A stretch of DNA of 64,000 nt, from the NCBI GenBank assembly GCA_965203195.1, contig OZ241860.1:1550001-1614000 (forward strand). The letters run 5' to 3'. The translations under genes were made by a program, and so were the position numbers. This stretch comes from Bin87 sp965203195 (GTDB lineage: Bacteria; Chloroflexota; Dehalococcoidia; Lucifugimonadales; UBA3495). Below, in pieces: positions 60,105 through 64,000 of this stretch (position 1 is its first letter; each line of letters begins with the position of its first letter). The notes below the pieces were generated by a model. It did not search any database. It saw only the letters and a program-made list of their open reading frames with translations, and had not been told where the DNA came from.

Positions 60105-60950
60105 CTAGCGGCGGGCAGCCTGGCGAAGAAACGCGCGGGCCGCCGCGTAGTTGCGCGCGCCGCCCCGGCGGATGGGCGGAACCAGGTAGCAGTCGGCGGC
60201 GCCGGCGGCTTGCAGGCCATCCCAAACCTGCCGGGCAATGTCCGCGCCGGGGCGGCCGGCGTCCAGGTTGGCGGCTATCCAGGCGGGAACGGGGGCGAAG
60301 GATATGCCCTGCGGCTCCGGTATCCCGACGCCGTAGAATACAGGGATGTCGAGGCCGGCGACGGCATCGGCGAACCGGGCCGCGTCGGCCGGGTCATACA
60401 CCGGCTGCGTAATCAGAAAGTGGGCGCCGGCGTTGACCTTGCGGGCCGCCAGCCCGGCCTCGGCGTCAATGCCCTTGCTCAGATCCACGGCGGCGCCGAT
60501 GCAGAAATCGGTCGGAGCGCGGAGGCGGCGGCCCCGGTAGTCGACGCCATCGTTCAGCCGGGAGATGGCGGCGATGAGTTCGGTGGCGCGATAGTCATTG
60601 ACCGCAACGGCGCCGGCATCGGACGCCGGGAACGGGTCGCCGGCGACGGCGATGACATTCTCCAGGCCCAGCAGCTGCGCTCCCAGCAGCAGCGATTCCA
60701 GCGCCAGACGGTTCAAGTCCCGCGTGGCTAGGGTGAAAACGGGGTTGGCGCCATACCGCTGCCGCAGGGCCGCCGCCATGGCCACCGGATTGACGCGGAC
60801 GGCGCGGCCAGGGTTGTAGGCCGCCGATATAAAGTCCGCCTGCTCCGGGGGGGTGGGCGCATCGGCGGGACGGCCGGAACGGGGGGGCGAGTAATCGCAG
60901 ATAAAAGCGGGGCGGCCCGTAACGGCGTGGCAAAGGTCGGTTACTTTCAC
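60105..60950 (-). CDS. Methylenetetrahydrofolate reductase-like protein
   Basis: 281 residues of the MetF barrel. Segments QADFISAAYNPGRAVRVNPV, ANPVFTLATRDLNRLALESL, GLENVIAVAGDPF, KVNAGAHFLITQPVYDPADA and IPVFYGVGIPEP follow the family; the catalytic-type Glu of the start (usually FE..PP) is not obvious in the N-terminal YSPPRSG. GTG 60950 (no good ribosome site) is chosen because it clears the upstream gene. It follows mqnA by 20 bases. It may be a one-carbon-metabolism enzyme or a methyl-transfer partner rather than a true MetF. Confidence 0.75.
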   Translation of the reverse strand: MKVTDLCHAVTGRPAFICDYSPPRSGRPADAPTPPEQADFISAAYNPGRAVRVNPVAMAAALRQRYGANPVFTLATRDLNRLALESLLLGAQLLGLENVIAVAGDPFPASDAGAVAVNDYRATELIAAISRLNDGVDYRGRRLRAPTDFCIGAAVDLSKGIDAEAGLAARKVNAGAHFLITQPVYDPADAARFADAVAGLDIPVFYGVGIPEPQGISFAPVPAWIAANLDAGRPGADIARQVWDGLQAAGAADCYLVPPIRRGGARNYAAARAFLRQAARR

Positions 60951-60970
60951 GACCGGGGCAGGGCGCCGGG

Positions 60971-61741
60971 TCAAGCGTCCGACTGTTCCAGGCACTGCCG
61001 GAAACGGGCGATGGCCTGTTCCTCGGAACGGCCCACATAGTAGCGGATGCCTTGCACATATTCCACTACATCGCGGGGCAGCATCAGCAGTTCGTCGCGG
61101 GGTTCGTTGAGGTGATAGAGGCCGTCCACGCCTTCCTCCAGGCCAACATAGAGGGCGTCCTCCAGCATTGCCTTGTCGCGGTCGGCGAGGTCTTTGCGCA
61201 TTACCCAGCGGCTGAAAACGAAGGGCAGGTTGGTCCATTCGGCCCATTCTGCGCCCAGGTCAAAGCGGTGCGCGAAGCCCCGCGCGCCCCGCCGCCGCCG
61301 CAAGGCCCGGTTGCCGATGAGCAGAAAGGCGTCAAAGGTTTCGTCGGGCCGGATGACATCGCCGGGGCGGACGAGGAATTCGCCGGGTGTCACCCCGTAT
61401 TTCTGGCGCAGGAGGACGGCCAGCAGTTGGGCGGCGGTGACATCCTCGTCGGATACGCCGATAGGCACGCCGCCCAGGTCGGCCATCGGGCGCTGCGAAT
61501 GCAGGGCGACGCTGACGGCGCGGCCGGGGCAGGCGAAGCAGAAGCCGCTCACCGGCTCGAATTCGTCCTCCAGCCGGAAAGCGTCGGTCAGGTGGACCGG
61601 GCCGGCGTCCAGCTCGCCGTTGGCGAGGGCATTGCCCAGCTGCCGGGGCGTAGTTTCCCGCAGCTCAATGCCGCGGCGGGCCATATCAAAGTAGAAGGGT
61701 TCGGCTTCCAGGTACGGCACACGGCCGGCTTTTACAGGCAT
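60971..61741 (-). CDS. mqnA: Chorismate dehydratase MqnA-like (futalosine pathway of menaquinone synthesis)
   Basis: 256 residues of the MqnA/MqnD periplasmic-binding-like fold. Landmarks: VPYLEAEPFYF, LGNALANGELDAGPVHLTDA, DAFLLIGNRALRRRRGARGF and the diagnostic DLGAEWAEWTNLPFVFSRWV. MqnA converts chorismate to 3-enolpyruvyl-benzoate, the first futalosine step. Usual relatives start with G.V.Y.N..P, which agrees with GRVPYLEAEP. No other mqn genes are in the window. Confidence 0.8.
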   Translation of the reverse strand: MPVKAGRVPYLEAEPFYFDMARRGIELRETTPRQLGNALANGELDAGPVHLTDAFRLEDEFEPVSGFCFACPGRAVSVALHSQRPMADLGGVPIGVSDEDVTAAQLLAVLLRQKYGVTPGEFLVRPGDVIRPDETFDAFLLIGNRALRRRRGARGFAHRFDLGAEWAEWTNLPFVFSRWVMRKDLADRDKAMLEDALYVGLEEGVDGLYHLNEPRDELLMLPRDVVEYVQGIRYYVGRSEEQAIARFRQCLEQSDA

Positions 61742-61980
61742 ATCCTCGCCACCGCAGTCATCGGGATGATTGACAACGCCCGGCGCGGCGCGGGAGCGTA
61801 CAACCGGCCAGAGCTATTGCGAACCGGATTGTAGTGCGCGGGGGCATTGACGGTCAAGGACGGGACGGCACCGGGTTTGGTTTCGGAACCTTTCTGCTGG
61901 TCGGGGATTATAACCGGGGCCGCTCCGGCGCAAGCCGGCTTACGGGTACAAGGTCGCCAGACCGAAAGGCCCCCGGAGGC

Positions 61981-62018
61981 AGCGCGGGACGCCGGCCAAT
62001 ACGCCGGCACCCCGCGCT
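61981..62018 (-). terminator. Hairpin after the queuosine-precursor transporter gene
   Basis: AGCGCGGG-AC-GCCGGC / GCCGGC-AC-CCCGCGCT with a 6-nt loop: two stems separated by a symmetric AC/AC internal loop, ten bases past the stop at 62028. No T-run. The rest of 61742-62027 shows nothing recognisable. Confidence 0.45.
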
Positions 62019-62027
62019 ATCGCGCCG

Positions 62028-62861
62028 TTAGTCGGCTGCGCCCGGGGCCGGGGCCGTCGTAGTGGCCGCGTTGCGGTCGGGGCCGTTGCCGAACACCCCG
62101 AAGGGGTTGAGAGAGTGGGCGGAGTCGTAGGCGTCCATTCGCTCCGTCTTTTTCAGCCAGCCCACCACCAGATAGGTTAGGGGCGTGGCGAGGATTTCGT
62201 ACACCGATTTGGCGATCCAGGCGGAGACGGCGGCGTTGAACACCGGCGCCCACGAGCCGTCATCCCCAATCCAAAGGCCGGAGGCGCCGAAAGCGATGGT
62301 AAAGAACAGGATGGAGTCGATGCCCTGCCCGACTACGGTGGACATTATCGTCCGCAGCCACAGCATCCGGCCCTGAGTTTTGTTCTTGAGCAGGGTCATC
62401 ACGGTGGCGTTGGTGAACTCGCCGGTGATATAAGCGACGAAAGAGCCGAGCAGTATCCAGCCGGTTGCTCCGAGGATGGCTTCATAAGCGTGTTCACTGG
62501 GCAGGTTGGCGACCACATTGCCGGCGTCATCGGTGATTACCACCGGCTCGGCCGACCAGAACACGGCGCCGGGTATCAGGTCGCCCATCCAGAACAGGAA
62601 TACCATCAGCAGGTTGCACAGGAAACCCAGCCAGATAACGCCGCGCGCCACCCGGAACCCGTACACTTCGGTGAGCACATCGCTGATGATGTAGCCGATG
62701 GGGAAGCAGATAATGGCCGCCGACACCACAAACAGCTGGCTGCCGATGAAGCTGAACGGGAGCTCAAACAGCGCAACCGGCTTGGTGGCGATGATATTGC
62801 TGACCAGCAGCACCGTTACCGCCAGGGCGGCGATGATGACCAGCTTACCGGAGAATTGCAT
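62028..62861 (-). CDS. Queuosine precursor transporter (YhhQ/VUT family)
   Basis: A 277-residue membrane protein with six or seven helices. Family landmarks: LVSNIIATKPVALFELPFSF, FPIGYIISDVLTEVYGFRVA, GSFVAYITGEFTNATVMTLL, RTIMSTVVGQGIDSILFFTI and SVYEILATPLTYLVVGWLKK. It imports preQ0/preQ1 or related bases for queuosine synthesis. The loop between helices 3 and 4 (PGAVFWSAEPVVITDDAGNV) is longer than in E. coli. No preQ1 riboswitch is evident upstream. Confidence 0.9.
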   Translation of the reverse strand: MQFSGKLVIIAALAVTVLLVSNIIATKPVALFELPFSFIGSQLFVVSAAIICFPIGYIISDVLTEVYGFRVARGVIWLGFLCNLLMVFLFWMGDLIPGAVFWSAEPVVITDDAGNVVANLPSEHAYEAILGATGWILLGSFVAYITGEFTNATVMTLLKNKTQGRMLWLRTIMSTVVGQGIDSILFFTIAFGASGLWIGDDGSWAPVFNAAVSAWIAKSVYEILATPLTYLVVGWLKKTERMDAYDSAHSLNPFGVFGNGPDRNAATTTAPAPGAAD

Positions 62862-62894
62862 GACGAAACCTCGCTTGTGGCCTGTTTTTGACGG

Positions 62895-63842
62895 CTATGG
62901 GGATGGGGATTGACCGTCCGGCGCCGGCCGGAGCTGCGCCAAAAGCTGCTGTACCCGGGTTTCGGCGGCCTGGCGGGCGGCCTGTTCTTCGGCGTGGGCG
63001 GTTTCGGCGGCCTGGCGGGCGGCCTGTTCTTCGGCGCGGGCGGTTTCGGCGGCCTGGCGGGCGGCCTGTTCTCCGGCGCGGGCGGCTTGCGCGGAGGCGA
63101 GGGCAGTTCGGGCCATCTCGTGCGCCACCTGTTCGGCAGTCAGCGCCGCCTCTGCGTCCAGGCGTTCCGCTTCCGATTCCGACAGGGAACGGAGATATTC
63201 GCCGGCTTCCGGGTCATAAAAGCGCAGCCGATCCCCATCCAGACAGACATCCAGCCCCAACGCCGGGCTGTGCGCCCAGACTATGCCGTCATCCGTGGTG
63301 TGAACCGGCATCGGATGGTATTCGCCGTCGTCGCCGCGCTGCTCCCAGGCCATCTGCTGGCCGTAATGCTGGCCGCCGTCGGGGTCGCAGAGCCAGAGTT
63401 CGCCGGCGCCCATCCAGTGGTAGGCGTCGCGCTTGTAGCCCAGGTCGGCGCGGTAGGTGCTGGGCGAGGCCACTTCCATCACAAAATCGGGCGCCTTGCC
63501 GATCTCGCGCAGGGAAAGGCCGTAGCGGTCGCGGTAGCGGGCCAGATCCGGGCCAAAGATGACCAGCAGATCCGGCGCCATCGCCCGGGGCAGGTCGTAT
63601 TCGTCCCGATAGTAGATGAAAACGTCGCCGCTGACCAGGGCGTCGGAGCGCGGGTCAAAACGGGTATGGAGGGTGGTCAGCATATTGCTGAACAGGGGTT
63701 CGCGCACTACGGCATCAGGCACGGGTACATCCTTGTAGGGGAAGCCTTCGGGGGGGCCGCCGCCGGGCTGCTGAAAGTCGCCGGGCGTGGTGAGGTCGAT
63801 GCCGCCCGCGCGTAGCGGCGGCAAGGATATTTGAGGCGTCAT
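62895..63842 (-). CDS. Uma2-family putative endonuclease with coiled-coil tail
   Basis: 315 residues. The PD-(D/E)xK-like Uma2 (DUF820) core has APDLLVIFGPDLARYRDRYG, KAPDFVMEVASPSTYRADLG and KRDAYHWMGAGELWLCDPDG, with the catalytic Asp, Glu and Lys in place. The C-terminal 100 residues form a coiled coil ending in three 14-residue repeats (ARAEEQAARQAAET). Such proteins are multi-copy in Chloroflexota and cyanobacteria, with unclear function. GGAGG lies 12 bases before the ATG. Beyond it, to the window end, nothing is recognised. Confidence 0.88.
   Translation of the reverse strand: MTPQISLPPLRAGGIDLTTPGDFQQPGGGPPEGFPYKDVPVPDAVVREPLFSNMLTTLHTRFDPRSDALVSGDVFIYYRDEYDLPRAMAPDLLVIFGPDLARYRDRYGLSLREIGKAPDFVMEVASPSTYRADLGYKRDAYHWMGAGELWLCDPDGGQHYGQQMAWEQRGDDGEYHPMPVHTTDDGIVWAHSPALGLDVCLDGDRLRFYDPEAGEYLRSLSESEAERLDAEAALTAEQVAHEMARTALASAQAARAGEQAARQAAETARAEEQAARQAAETAHAEEQAARQAAETRVQQLLAQLRPAPDGQSPSP
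62961..63086 (+). repeat. 42-bp tandem repeat, three units, in the Uma2 gene
   Basis: Three 42-bp units at 62961, 63003 and 63045, differing at a few bases. They are in frame and encode the 14-residue coiled-coil repeat of the nuclease tail. Confidence 0.9.
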
Positions 63843-64000
63843 AGCGAATCAACCTCCGGGGTAAAGATGCGAGGGAAAGCTGCGGAGCAGAGTCGCCCTA
63901 ACCATAGCACAGGCCCGCCGCCGGCCGCCACTGGCGGAGCGGCGGGCAGCGGCCATTTCGCGGCCGGCCGGATCCGCCGGCGGACAGAGGCGGCGAAGGC

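Noticed and set aside
62862..62894. preQ1 riboswitch before the YhhQ-like gene
   Set aside because: Only 33 bases separate it from the next coding region and I see no H-type pseudoknot pattern.

Overview
This is a 64 kb stretch of a GC-rich bacterial chromosome. It carries four tRNA genes and housekeeping genes (der, plsY, argF, purE, dinB, mqnA). No rRNA, phage or plasmid backbone is visible. The gene set fits a Chloroflexota bacterium of the SAR202 / Dehalococcoidia type: two luciferase-like flavin monooxygenases, a class III CoA-transferase, an Ldh-family dehydrogenase, a DUF1800-DUF1501-NHL operon, NIPSNAP, DUF3179, Uma2, and long Thr-Pro linkers in exported proteins. This placement is an inference from gene content; I could not run a phylogeny.

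Layout. 0-2.3 kb: tail of a peptide-type ABC importer (end of the binding protein, two permeases). 2.3-7.4 kb: two duplicated coiled-coil membrane proteins, a DUF3179 protein whose CxxC motif is interrupted by an in-frame UGA (candidate selenoprotein), a NIPSNAP protein and an HtrA-like protease. 7.4-9.9 kb: tRNA-Arg, tRNA-His, an IS1-like element with a second IS nested in it, and tRNA-Ser. 10-13.5 kb: molybdopterin/FAD oxidoreductase pair, an M50-like protein without active-site residues, a flavin monooxygenase. 13.5-18.1 kb: two ferritin-like paralogues, one with every metal-binding Glu replaced, flanking three PaREP1/HEPN-like paralogues and a higBA module. 18.2-22.3 kb: argF, a coiled-coil protein, der and plsY in one direction. 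22.8-32.7 kb: thioesterase, the NHL/DUF1501/DUF1800 operon, dinB, a trypsin-PD40 fusion and two orphan membrane or lipoproteins. 32.8-48.1 kb: tRNA-Trp, TTC38-like protein, tandem coiled-coil membrane proteins, catabolic oxidoreductases, a second higBA, a two-domain M16 peptidase and an orphan protein. 48.2-50.1 kb: second copy of the nested IS, in the same orientation. 51-64 kb: purE, a HAD phosphatase, two separate arrays of 3'-truncated gene duplicates, a bifunctional-nuclease gene with a clear promoter and terminator, a small catabolic operon ending in a ThDP enzyme, MetF-like and MqnA genes, a YhhQ-like transporter and a Uma2 nuclease.

Three observations stand out. First, the UGA in the DUF3179 gene lies exactly where the family has Cys, and is followed at a suitable distance by a GC stem-loop with GU in its loop. 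Second, two loci (52.8-54.1 kb and 58.8-59.8 kb) share one architecture: a membrane-anchored gene with a second, well-placed internal start, followed by tandem copies that keep only the internal-start module. Third, several proteins keep their fold but have lost catalytic residues (diiron, M50), each beside or near related intact genes.
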